Positions 1-9,970 of a stretch of 64,000 nucleotides of DNA are shown here, in pieces. The notes beneath the pieces were generated by a model that was not told the DNA's origin, did not search any database, and saw nothing but the letters and a program-made list of their open reading frames with translations. The stretch comes from Rhyacophila brunnea. Lineage: Eukaryota > Arthropoda > Insecta > Trichoptera > Rhyacophilidae. Numbering within the stretch: position 1 is the stretch's first letter; each line of letters starts with the position of its first letter. The stretch lies in NCBI GenBank assembly GCA_022495005.1, contig JAGYXB010000440.1, positions 496,001 through 560,000 of the forward strand. The letters are read 5' to 3'. A program made the position numbers and the translations under genes.

Positions 1-37
1 TTTACTATTTAACGTTGTGAATTTGTCAACAAGAGAT

Positions 38-46
38 GTCGTTACT
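38..46. repeat. Left 9 bp target-site duplication of the giant foldback element
   Basis: The sequence GTCGTTACT lies immediately outside the left element end (GGGTGCCGGAC...). It is repeated exactly at 9157-9165, immediately outside the right end (...GACCCAAACCC). A perfect 9 bp match at both ends of a 9.1 kb inverted structure is direct evidence for transposition. It fits the 9 bp duplications known for Drosophila FB elements and Mutator-like elements. Confidence 0.93.
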
Positions 47-52
47 GGGTGC

Positions 53-176
53 CGGACGAAATCCCGAAGGCCGAAATCCCGAAGGCCGAAATCCCGAATG
101 CCGAAATCCCGAATGGACGAAATCCCGAACGGCCGAAATCCCGAATGGCCGGAATCCCGAAGGCCGAAATCCCGAA
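53..176 (+). repeat. Left outer array of 15-16 bp repeats in the foldback terminus
   Basis: About eight units of the form GGCCGAAATCCCGAA(T/G) stand in tandem. Unit length alternates between 15 and 16 bp because the linker is aag-gcc, aat-gcc or aat-ggcc. The array is mirrored at 9011-9146 and is also present in both arms of the short relative at 37024-37564. Confidence 0.92.
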
Positions 177-197
177 AAATAAAAAAATATAAACAAT

Positions 198-3100
198 AAT
201 AATTTTCAACCAGCGGTACGCAAATAGGCGGCGCTTTTTCGAGAGTGTGTAATTTTACAAGATAATAAAAATAGTTTTATAAAAACTATTATTAATTATG
301 GATTGAAGCATAAAAATAATTTTAAACCAGCGGTACCCAAATAGGCGGCTCTTTTTCTTGCGTGTGTAATTTACCATGATAATAAAAATAGTTTTATAAA
401 AACTATTATTAATTATGGATTGAAGCATAAAAATAATTTTCAACCAGCGGTACCCAAATAGGCGGCTCTTTTTCTTGCGTGTGTAATTTACCATGATAAT
501 AAAAATAGTTTTATAAAAACTATTATTAATTATGGAATCAACCATAAAAATTAATTTTCAACCAGCGGTACCAAATAGGCGGCGCTTTTTCTTGAGTGTG
601 TAATTTACCAAAATAATAAAAATAGTTTTATAAAAACTATTATTAATTATGGATTGAAGCATAAAAATCATTTTCAACCAGCGGTACCCAGATAGGCGGC
701 TCTTTTTCTTGCGTGTGTAATTTACCATTAAAATAAAAATAGTTTTATAAAAACTATTATTAATTATGGATTGAAGCATAAAAATAATTTTCAACCAGCG
801 GTACCCAAATAGGCGGCTCTTTTTCTTGCATGTGTAATTTACCAAGATAATAAAAATAGTTTTATAAAAACTATTATTAATTATGGTATGTAGCATAAAA
901 ATAATTTTCAACCAGCGGTACCCAAATAGGCGGCTCTTTTTCTTGCGTGTGTAATTTACCAAGATAATAAAAATAGTTTTATAAAAACTATTATTAATTA
1001 TGGTATGAAGCATAAAAATAATTTTCAACCAGCGGTACCCAAATAGGCGGCGCTTTTTCTTGAGTGTGTAATTTACCATGATAATAAAAATAGTTTTATA
1101 AAAACTATTATTAATTATGGATTGAAGCATAAAAATAATTTTAAGCCAGCGGTACCTAAATAGGCGGCTCTTTTTCTTGCGTGTGTAATTTACCGAGATA
1201 ATAAAAACAGTTTTATAAAAACTATTATTAATTATGGAATGAAGCACAAAAATAATTTTCAACCAGCGGTATCCAAATAGGCGGCGATTTTTCTTGAGTG
1301 TGTAATTTACCAAGATAATAAAAACAGTTTTATAAAAACTATTATTATTATGGAATGAAGCACAAAAATAATTTTCAACCAGCGGTATCCAAATAGGCGG
1401 CGCTTTTTCTTGAGTGTGTAATTTACCAAGATAATAAAAATAGTTTTATAAAAACTATTATTAATTATGGAATGAAGCACAAAAATAATTTTCAACCAGC
1501 GGTATCCAAATAGGCGGCGCTTTTTCTTGAGTGTGTAATTTACCAAGATAATAAAAATAGTTTTATAAAAACTATTATTAATTATGGTATGAAGCATAAA
1601 AATAATTTTCAACCAGCGGTACCCAAATAGGCGGCGCTTTTTCTTGAGTGTGCAATTTTACAAGATAATAAAAATAGTTTTATAAAAACTATTATAAATT
1701 ATGGATTGAAGCATAAAAATAATTTTAAACCAGCGGTACCCAAATAAGCGGCTCTTTTTCTTGCGTGTGTCATTTACCAAAATAATAAAAATAGTTTTAT
1801 AAAAACTATTATTATTTATGTATTGAAGCATAAAAATAATTTTCAACCAGCGGTACCCAAATAGGCGGCTCTTTTTCTTGCATGTGTAATTTACCAAGAT
1901 AATAAAAATAGTTTTATAAAAACTATTATTAATTATGGTATGAAGCATGAAAATAATTTTCAACCAGCGGTACCCAAATAAGCGGCGCTTTTTCTTGAGT
2001 GTGTAATTTACCATGATAATAAAAATAGTTTTATAAAAACTATTATTAATTATGGATTGAAGCATAAAAATAATTTTAAACCAGCGGTACCCAAATAGGC
2101 GGCTCTTTTTCTTGCGTGTGTAATTTACCGAGATAATAAAAACAGTTTTATAAAAACTATTATTAATTATGGAATGAAGCACAAAAATAATTTTCAACCA
2201 GCGGTATCCAAATAGGCGGCGCTTTTTCTTGAGTGTTAAATTTACCAAGATAATAAAAATAGTTTTATAAAAACTATTATTAATTATGGAATGAAGGAAA
2301 TTTTCAACCAGCGGTATCCAAATAGGCGGCGCTTTTTCTTGAGTGTGTAATTTACTAAGATAATAAAAAAAGTTTTATAAAAACTATTATTTATTATGGA
2401 TTGAAGCATAAAAATAATTTTCAACCAGCGGTACCCAAAAAAGCGGCGCTTTTTCTTGCGTGTGTAATTTACCAGGATAATAAAAATAGTTTTATAAAAA
2501 CTATTATTAATTATGAATTGAAGCATAAAAATAATTTTAAACCAGCGGTACCCAAATAGGCGGCTCTTTTTCTTGCGTGTGTAATTTACCATGATAATAA
2601 AAATAGTTTTATAAAAACTATTATTAATTATGGATTGAAGCACAAAAATAATTTTAAACCAGCGGTACCCAAATAAGCGGCGCTTTTTCTTGAGTGTGTA
2701 ATTTACCAAGATAATAAAAATAGTTTGATAAAAACTATTAATATTTATGGATTGAAGCATAAAAATAATTTTCAACCAGCGGTACCCAAATAGGCGGCTC
2801 TTTTTCTTGCCTGTGTAATTTACTAAGAAAATAAAAACAGTTTTATAAAAACTATTATTAATTATGGAATGAAGCACAAAAATAATTTTCAACCAGCGGT
2901 ATCCAAATAGGCGGCGCTTTTTCTTGAGTGTTAAATTTACCAAGATAATAAAAATAGTTTTATATAAACTATTATTAATTATGGAATGAAGGAAATTTTC
3001 AACCAGCGGTATCCAAATAGGTGGCGCTTTTTCTTGAGTGTGTAATTTACCAAGATAATAAAAAAAGTTTTATAAAAACTATTATTTATTATGGATTGAA

Positions 3101-4165
3101 GCATAAAAATAATTTTCAACCAGCGGTACCCAAAAAAGCGGCGCTTTTTCTTGCGTGTGTAATTTACCAAGATAATAAAAATAGTTTTATAAAAACTATC
3201 ATTAATTATGGATTGAAGCATAAAAATAATTTTAAACCAGCAGTACCCAAATAGGCGGCTCTTTTTCTTGCGTGTGTAATTTACCAAGATAATAAAAATA
3301 GTTTTATAAAAACTATTATTAATTATGGATTGAAGCACAAAAATAATTTTAAACCAGCGGTACCCAAATAGGCGGCTCTTTTTCTTGCGTGTGTAATTTA
3401 CCGAGATAATAAAAACAGTTTTATAAAAACTATTATTAATTATGGAATGAAGCACAAAAATAATTTTCAACCAGCGGTATCCAAATAGGCGGCGCTTTTT
3501 CTTGAGTGTTAAATTTACCAAGATAATAAAAATAGTTTTATAAAAACTATTATAATTATGGAATGAAGGAAATTTTCAACCAGCGGTATCCAAATAGGCG
3601 GCGCTTTTTTTTGAGTGTGTAATCTACCAAGATAATAAAAAAAGTTTTATAAAAACTATTATTAATTATGGATTGAAGCATAAAAATAATTTTCAACCAG
3701 CGGTACCCAAATAGGCGGCGCTTTTTCTTGCGTGTGTAATTTACCAAGATAATAAAAATAGTTTTATAAAAACTATTATTAATTATGGATTGAAGCATAA
3801 AAATTATTTTAAACCAGCGGTACCCAAATAGGTGGCGCTTTTTCTTGCGTGTGTAATTTACCATGATAATAAAAATAGTTTTATAAAAACTATTATTAAT
3901 TATGGATTAAAGCACAAAAATAATTTTAAACCAGCGGTACCCAAATAAGCGGCGCTTTTTCTTGAGTGTGTAATTTACCAAGATAATAAAAATAGTTTGA
4001 TAAAAACTATTAATATTTATGGATTGAAGCATAAAAATAATTTTCAATCAGCGGTACCCAAATAGGCGGCTCTTTTTCTTGCGTGTGTAATTTACCAAGA
4101 AAATAAAAACAGTTTTATAAAAACTATTATTAATTATGGAATAAAGTAAGAAAATAATTTTCTAT
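198..4165 (-). repeat. Left inner array of 117 bp satellite-like units (about 34 copies)
   Basis: The unit is 117 bp. It contains a KpnI-type ggtacc core in most copies, a near-palindrome AATAGTTTTTATAAAACTATT-like hairpin region, and a polypurine stretch (aagaaaaagagccgcc on the minus strand). Two main variants alternate: ggcggctcttttt with cgtgtg, and ggcggcgcttttt with gagtgtg. A diagnostic variant (gagtgttaaattt followed by a shortened ggaatgaaggaaattttc unit) recurs near 2231, 2926 and 3503. The spacings are about 695 and 577 bp, showing higher-order repeats of six and five units. On the minus strand one frame is open through many units (117 is a multiple of 3), giving long repetitive ORFs at 558-1313, 1658-2248 and 2284-2943. 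I read these as a by-product of the unit length. The last unit decays into unique sequence near 4145-4165. Confidence 0.95.
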
Positions 4166-4967
4166 CTCAATACACATATTTTTTTTAAATGTCCCGGAAA
4201 AAAACATTCCCAAAAGAGCTAAAAAGGCTCTCAACTTTCATTCATCTGAATAAAAGTTGGCAACCCTTCATACAATTTATCATACTTAATATCGAATAAA
4301 CAAAATAATTAATGGATACATATAATTAAATCCTTATGAAGCACATTTTTAGATTATGTTTATAACCAAAAACTTTGGTAGGGCCATGGAATAGTGATTC
4401 CAAACGGGTATCGGAAACGATTAAGAAATGTACTGCAGAATTTCATTCTATTTTCTTTATAAATCATAGAAATTCTGACAAAAAGTAAAAATAAACTTTT
4501 CCCACATTTTTTTTATACTACTGGTATGTTAAAGTAAAGATGTCGCTTGTGGCGCAATTTTATTTAGTATTAAAAAAACTGTACTGTGAAAAATATGTAC
4601 GCCATAGCATATTATATTTTCGATGAATGTTTATCATTTTTTAGCATTTTCTCCCTGGTGAATTATCTTTTATGTTGAAAGTTCACTTTTTTTGTGGAAT
4701 ATAGCAGCACTGGCTTTCCATATTATGAGGCTGTTAATTTCAAAGTTGGTAACCTGCATATTCCACCATTTTAAGACACTCGCAAACAACAGCTGTCAAG
4801 CACATTTAGGACTACAAATAGAATATTTTATTTTTGCAAACATATTAATGATCAATTAGGAAAAGCGAGTAGTAAAATAAAATATCCTTAACGTCATAAG
4901 AATTAATAAAAATCATGTATAGAGTTGATATATATAAAAAATGGAGCCTGATGAATGTATTCAACTT

Positions 4968-5939
4968 TGCACTCGATTTCCTGTTTAATTATATTTAACT
5001 AACAATCGGAGCTGGATTTGATATTTTATGAAAATACATATGTACGATGGAATTGTACTCACAGAAATTGAGTCAAGAACAATATAAATTAAAGTATTTA
5101 TGAAGGTTACCGACTTTAAAACTAATAACCTAATATTATTTATGTTGATTGAATTATTTCAAAAAAATGTAATTAACAGTGTGACATAATAAGTCACTAA
5201 AGATAATGATTATAAGGAAGAGTTTATATTTGCTATCATTCAGAATAATTTTTATGGCTACCAATTCAATAAAATCAATGTGAAATCGCTATTATATGAT
5301 ACATATAAAAATGTCCCTCTAGTAATCTAGTTGGTCAAAACTTTGATGTGGTTAAATTAATTATTAAATTAAAAAATGGATAAAAAACATAATTTGATGT
5401 CCGAATGAAGAAATATAGTCAACCAACATGTTAAGTATTTTTCAATGTACCTTTGCACTAGATTTCCTGTTTAATTATATTTAACTAACAATCGGAGCTG
5501 GATTTGATATTTTATGAAAATACATATGTACGATGGAATTGTACTCACAGAAATTGAGTCAAGAACAATATAAATTAAAGTATTTATGAAGGTTACCGAC
5601 TTTAAAACTAATAACCTAATATTATTTATGTTGATTGAATTATTTCAAAAAAATGCAATTAACAGTGTGACATAATAAGTCACTAAAGATAATGATTATA
5701 AGGAAGAGTTTATATTTGCTATCATTCAGAATAATTTTTATGGCTACCAATTCAATAAAATCAATGTGAAATCGCTATTATATGATACATATAAAAATGT
5801 CCCTCTAGTAATCTAGTTGGTCAAAACTTTGATGTGGTTAAATTAATTATTAAATTAAAAAATGGATAAAAAACGATAATTTGAAAGTCCGAATGAAGTT
5901 ATATGTCAACCAACATGTTAAGTATTTTTCAATGTACTG
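4968..5939 (+). repeat. Two-copy tandem duplication, about 485 bp per copy
   Basis: Copy 1 (about 4968-5453) begins near tttgcactcgatttcctg and copy 2 (about 5454-5939) near tttgcactagatttcctg. They differ at only scattered positions, for example ...aatgtaattaacag versus ...aatgcaattaacag. Both end in caacatgttaagtattttt. High identity implies a recent duplication inside the foldback centre. No coding content is recognised. Confidence 0.93.
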
Positions 5940-6382
5940 CGAAAATATTATAATTTGAAAAGTGTGCCGTGACATGAAAAAGGTTTGGAATCACTGCGAT
6001 AAAATTAAATTTTCTTCAACGTTTTTGTACATAATTATATTTATTTCATATCATTACTAGTCCAAGTCGACCCTGGGTCTCGAAAAGGTCGCCAGTGTTA
6101 AGCTAGATTTGATATAAATAAAAGAGATTTCACGATTTTCAAAAATGAAATATAGAAAGTATGATTTATTCAAAAATATTTTTATTAAATTCAACAAACT
6201 TATCACACTACATTTTAGTGATAAAAATACCGATAAAATCTGATACCTATAATAATCAAAGACGGGTGTTGAACGAGCCCACATTTTACGACGGTTTTTT
6301 TAAATTGTGAGTTTTAAGAAACGTACATATTGATTAGTTAAAATACAAAAAAATGTTATTTAATTGGATGCTAGGTTTTAGA

Positions 6383-6482
6383 GTGGTGAAGGGTGGAAAT
6401 GAGCTGTTAGGATCTGACATAAATGATGCATATTAACTTTGTCAGTTACACGTATTTGTTTTTATTGAACTAAGACTATTCC
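6383..6482 (+). mobile_element. Left-end fragment of the CAGTGGCGAAGGG hAT-type MITE
   Basis: agtggtgaagggtgg followed by gctgttaggatctgacataaat and ctttgtcagttacacgtatttg matches the left ends of the complete copies at 22760-23319 and 55537-56085, with several substitutions. The element stops abruptly near 6482, where a SINE begins. It is a truncated, older copy embedded in the foldback centre. Confidence 0.8.
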
Positions 6483-6485
6483 CAC

Positions 6486-6690
6486 AATGACCGCGTGGCT
6501 TAAGCGTCGGCCTATAGCTTTGTGGGTCCCAGGTTTGAATCCTGGGTCTGTGCAAGTACACATATTGCCTTTTCAATTTGTGTATGAGTCAGAGTATGGA
6601 CCTAATGAGTTGAGGAAATGGCTGACATCCATTTCTCGTAAAAAAAATAAACCTGGATCGGACATGGTTGAAAAAAGAAAGAAAACTTAC
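6486..6690 (+). mobile_element. tRNA-derived SINE, family A, internally deleted copy
   Basis: The head looks like a tRNA. An A-box-like tggcttaagcgtcgg is followed about 40 bp later by the B-box-like ggtttgaatcc. The body (gcaagtacacatattg..., tatgagtcagagtatgg, acatccatttctcgtaaa) and the 3' end (ggatcggacatggttg) match the reverse complement of 23397-23640. Relative to that copy, the ctctactctgtggagg segment is missing. The 75-codon ORF across it is a by-product. Confidence 0.82.
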
Positions 6691-6927
6691 AGATTGAGTT
6701 TGGAACATGACTAAGTATTAACAAAGCTAATGAAAATGTTATGTATACCTGATAATTATTAATAAAAGACAGCTTTATCACTTTCGTTCTCAGATAAGAC
6801 CACATTGAACTGTCCATCATCAGAAATCAAATTCCGATAAAACCTATAATCAATATACAAGTCTTGTATTACAAGCGCATTTGATAATTATGATTAGGTT
6901 ATTACCTATCTTAAATGATATTTAAAA

Positions 6928-8993
6928 TGAAAATTATTTTTGGGCTTCATTCCATAATTAATAATAGTTTTATAAAACTGTTTTTATTATCTCGGTAAAT
7001 TACACACGCAAGAAAAAGAGCCGCCTATTTGGGTACCGCTGGTTGAAAAATAATTTTATGCTTCAATCCATAATAAATAATAGTTTTTATAAAACTCTTT
7101 TTATTATCATGGTAAATTACACACGCAAGAAAAAGAGCCGCCTATTTGGGTACCGCTGGTTGAAAATTATTTTTATGCTTCAATCCATAATTAATAATAG
7201 TTTTTATAAAACTATTTTTATTATTTTGGTAAATTACACACTCAAGAAAAAGCGCCGCCTATTTGGGTACCGCTGGTTGAAAATTATTTTTATGCTTCAA
7301 TCCATAATTAATAATAGTTTTTATAAAACTATTTTTATTATCTTGTAAAATTACACACTCAAGAAAAAGCGCTATTTGGGTACCGCTAAAAATTTGCTTC
7401 AATCCATAATTAATAATAGGTACACACGCTATTTGGGTACCGCTGGTTGAAAATTATTATTTTTAATGCTTCATACCATTTGGGTACCGCTGGTTGAAAA
7501 TTAATAGTTTTTATAAAACTATTTTTATCATATAAATTACTTGGGTACAAAAATTACTTCACACTCAAGAAAAAGCGCCGCCTATTTGGGTACCGCTGGT
7601 TGAAAAATATTTTTATGCTTCAATCCATAATTAATAATAGTTTTTATAAAACTATTTTTATTATCACGGTAAATTACACACGCAAGAAAAAGAGCCGCCT
7701 ATTTGGGTACCGCTGGTTGAAAATTATTTTTATGCTTCAATCCATAATTAATAATAGTTTTTATAAAACTATTTTTATTATTTTGGTAAATTACACACTC
7801 AAGAAAAAGCGCCGCCTATTTGGGTACCGCTGGTTTGAAAATTATTTTTATGCTTCAATCCATAATTAATAATAGTTTTTATAAAACTATTTTTATTATC
7901 ATGGTAAATTACACACGCAAGAAAAAGAGCTGCCTATTTGGGTACCGCTGGTTGAAAATTATTTTTATGGTTGATTCCATAATTAATAATAGTTTTTATA
8001 AAACTATTTTTATTATCTTGTAAAATTACACACTCAAGAAAAAGCGCCGCCTATTTGGTACCGCTACCATAATTAATAATAGTTTTTATAAAACTATTTT
8101 TATTATCATGGTAAATTACACACGCAAGAAAAAGAGCCGCCTATTTGGGTACCGCTGGTTGAAAATTATTTTTGTGCTTCATTCCATAATTAATAATAGT
8201 TTTTATAAAACTCTTTTTATTATCTCGGTAAATTACACACGCAAGAAAAAGAGCCGCCTATTTGGGTACCGCTGGTTGAAAATTATTTTTATGCTTCAAT
8301 CCATAATTAATAATAGTTTTTATAAAACTATTTTTATTATCATGGTAAATTACACACGCAAGAAAAAGAGCCGCCTATTTGGGTACCGCTGGTTGAAAAT
8401 TATTTTTATGCTTCAATCCATTATTAATAATAGTTTTTATAAAACAATTTTTATTATTTTGGTAAATTACACACGCAAGAAAAAGCGCCGCCTATTTGGG
8501 TACCGCTGGTTGAAAAATAATTTTATGCTTCAATCCATAAATAATAATTGTTTTTATAAAACTATTTTTATTATTTTGGTAAATTACACACTCAAGAAAA
8601 AGCGCCGCCTATTTGGGTACCACTGGTTGAAAATTATTTTTATGGTTGATTCCATAATTAATAATAGATTTTATAAAACTATTTTTACTATCATGGTAAA
8701 TTACACACGCAAGAAAAAGAGCCGCCTATTTGGGTACCGCTGGTTGAAAATTATTTTTATGCTTCAATTCATAATTAATAATAGTTTTTATAAAACTATT
8801 TTTATTATTTTGGTAAATTACACACTCAAGAAAAAGCGCCGCCTATTTGGGTACCGCTGGTTGAAAATTATTTTTATGGTTGATTCCATAATTAATAATA
8901 GTTTTTATAAAACTTTTTTTACTATCTCGGTAAATTACACACGCAAGTTAAAGAGCCGCCTATTTGGGTATCGCTGGTTGAAAATTATTATTG
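6928..8993 (+). repeat. Right inner array of 117 bp units (about 17 copies), inverted relative to the left array
   Basis: These are the same 117 bp units as 198-4165 but in the opposite orientation, making the long inverted arm of the element. On the plus strand the same frame is open; the longest ORF (8108-9187) runs out through the 15-16 bp repeats. The encoded repeat would be basic (VNYTRKKK), then hydrophobic (SFYKTIFII). Differences between units change the amino acid (Arg/Leu, Ser/Arg, Met/Leu/Ser) rather than staying silent, so I see no sign of protein-level constraint. A scrambled block at 7365-7565 interrupts the regular period. Confidence 0.95.
7365..7565 (+). repeat. Scrambled block inside the right 117 bp array
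   Basis: Short pieces of the 117 bp unit (gctatttgggtaccgct, cttcaatccataattaataatag, tttttataaaactattttt) occur here in the wrong order and with internal losses. Full 117 bp units lie on both sides. The block looks like repeated breakage and rejoining within the array, or a local assembly problem. Confidence 0.7.
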
Positions 8994-9010
8994 TTTACAT
9001 TTTTTTATTT

Positions 9011-9146
9011 TTCGGGATTTCGGCCTTCGGGATTCCGGCCATTCGGGATTTCGGCCATTCGGGATTTCGGCCGTTCGGGATTTCGGCCATTCGGGATTTC
9101 AGCATTCGGGATTTCGGCCTTCGGGATTTTGGCCTTCGGTATTTCG
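9011..9146 (-). repeat. Right outer array of 15-16 bp repeats
   Basis: This is the mirror image of the array at 53-176: ttcgggatttcggcc units in tandem, with the last unit degenerate (ttcggtatttcg) just before the terminal GACCCAAACCC. It forms the right terminal inverted repeat of the giant element. Confidence 0.92.
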
Positions 9147-9156
9147 ACCCAAACCC

Positions 9157-9165
9157 GTCGTTACT
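9157..9165. repeat. Right 9 bp target-site duplication of the giant foldback element
   Basis: GTCGTTACT follows the terminal ACCC directly and is identical to 38-46. Confidence 0.93.
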
Positions 9166-9460
9166 GTCTTTTTACAAACACTTGTAGAACGCATTCAGTG
9201 ACACATCTACTCCTATACATATGCGTATTACGGCGCATTTATTTTGTTGGAAAAATTCAAACATATTCATACGAAACTTTCTGTCTAGCCACACGAGACA
9301 ATAACACGCTATTATAATATATGTACTTACATGTATTTAACCTTACGTTGCTTTCAGATAACAGTTAGTTACCATCCTATCTGTACATAAGAGCCAGATT
9401 ATTTTAAGTCCAATGAGAACACTTTCAGGAAAACGCGTTTTAAGATTCTTCATACCCTTA

Positions 9461-9970
9461 GGCCTTCCGCTCACGAGAATACTCATAAAAGACGCGATTG
9501 GAACTAAAATTCCAGCCAATATCTAGCTAATGTATTTCAATGGCGGCTCGCTGACGGCAACACTGGAATGTTTCAGTTTCAAAACGTACGCGACCGAAAC
9601 CGAAGAGACGCGACATGCTAGTCTCCCGGTCTCAGTTTCAACTTACCCATAAAACAGCGGTACCAATATCAGTAGATTCGATGAAAAATCATATTTTATT
9701 ACCAAAATTGGTAACACTGAACTGAACTGAAAAAGCAATAACAAGTCAAGGCGTCAAAAGATAAAGATGGGCGAACAGATTTTTAATTTAAAATACCTGT
9801 GTGGCAGATGTTGTGAAATACTCTTGCCTGTATAATTACAGGCTGCCAGAATATTCCCGTGAATATATTACAGAAAAGCTTAGAATGGAATAGGAAAGAT
9901 AATGGGTTTGACAGTTTGAGGTTATGAGATTATTATTTCAGTATGCTGCGAAGTTTCAATCAGATTGGTC
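9461..9970 (+). mobile_element. PIF/Harbinger-like MITE, left part, interrupted by mariner
   Basis: This is homologous to the left and middle of the complete MITE at 57258-57793. Shared blocks include aactaaaattcca, atctagctaatgtatttcaa, tggcggctcgctgacggc, gagacgcgacatgctagtc, ttgaggttatg and ttattatttca. The left end ggccttccgc follows TTA, the expected 3 bp target. Similarity ends after attggtc near 9970, where mariner-related sequence starts. I could not find the matching right end beyond the mariner, so the host copy is truncated or badly decayed. Confidence 0.72.

Larger units (their letters stand above)
4166..6927. other. Unique centre of the giant foldback element, no transposase seen
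   Basis: This AT-rich spacer lies between the two inverted 117 bp arrays. No ORF longer than 75 codons is present and none resembles a transposase. It holds a 485 bp tandem duplication (4968-5939), half of a hAT-type MITE (6383-6482) and a tRNA-derived SINE (6486-6690). The rest (4166-4967, 5940-6382, 6691-6927) shows no recognisable feature. Confidence 0.75.
47..9156. mobile_element. Giant foldback-like DNA transposon, about 9.1 kb, non-autonomous
   Basis: The element starts GGGTGCCGGACGAAATCCC and ends GATTTCGACCCAAACCC in spirit (inverted G-rich ends), between perfect 9 bp duplications. Reading inward, each terminus has an array of 15-16 bp units (core GAAATCCCG), then a long array of 117 bp units, in mirror orientation on the two sides. 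The unequal arms are about 4 kb and 2 kb. A 2.7 kb unique centre (4166-6927) separates them and has no recognisable transposase, so the copy looks non-autonomous. Terminal inverted repeats made of tandem units plus 9 bp duplications are the hallmark of foldback elements; a Mutator-like affiliation is also possible. A short relative at 37024-37564 shares both ends and shows this is a family. Superfamily assignment is inference because no transposase is visible. Confidence 0.88.

Noticed and set aside
53..176. Short regular repeats that might be taken for a CRISPR array
   Set aside because: Units are contiguous, 15-16 bp, without spacers, inside a eukaryotic transposon terminus.
8108..9187. Long 359-codon ORF as a host gene
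   Set aside because: It is a concatenation of 117 bp units plus terminal 15-16 bp repeats; unit differences are not synonymous-biased and the frame exists because 117 is divisible by 3.
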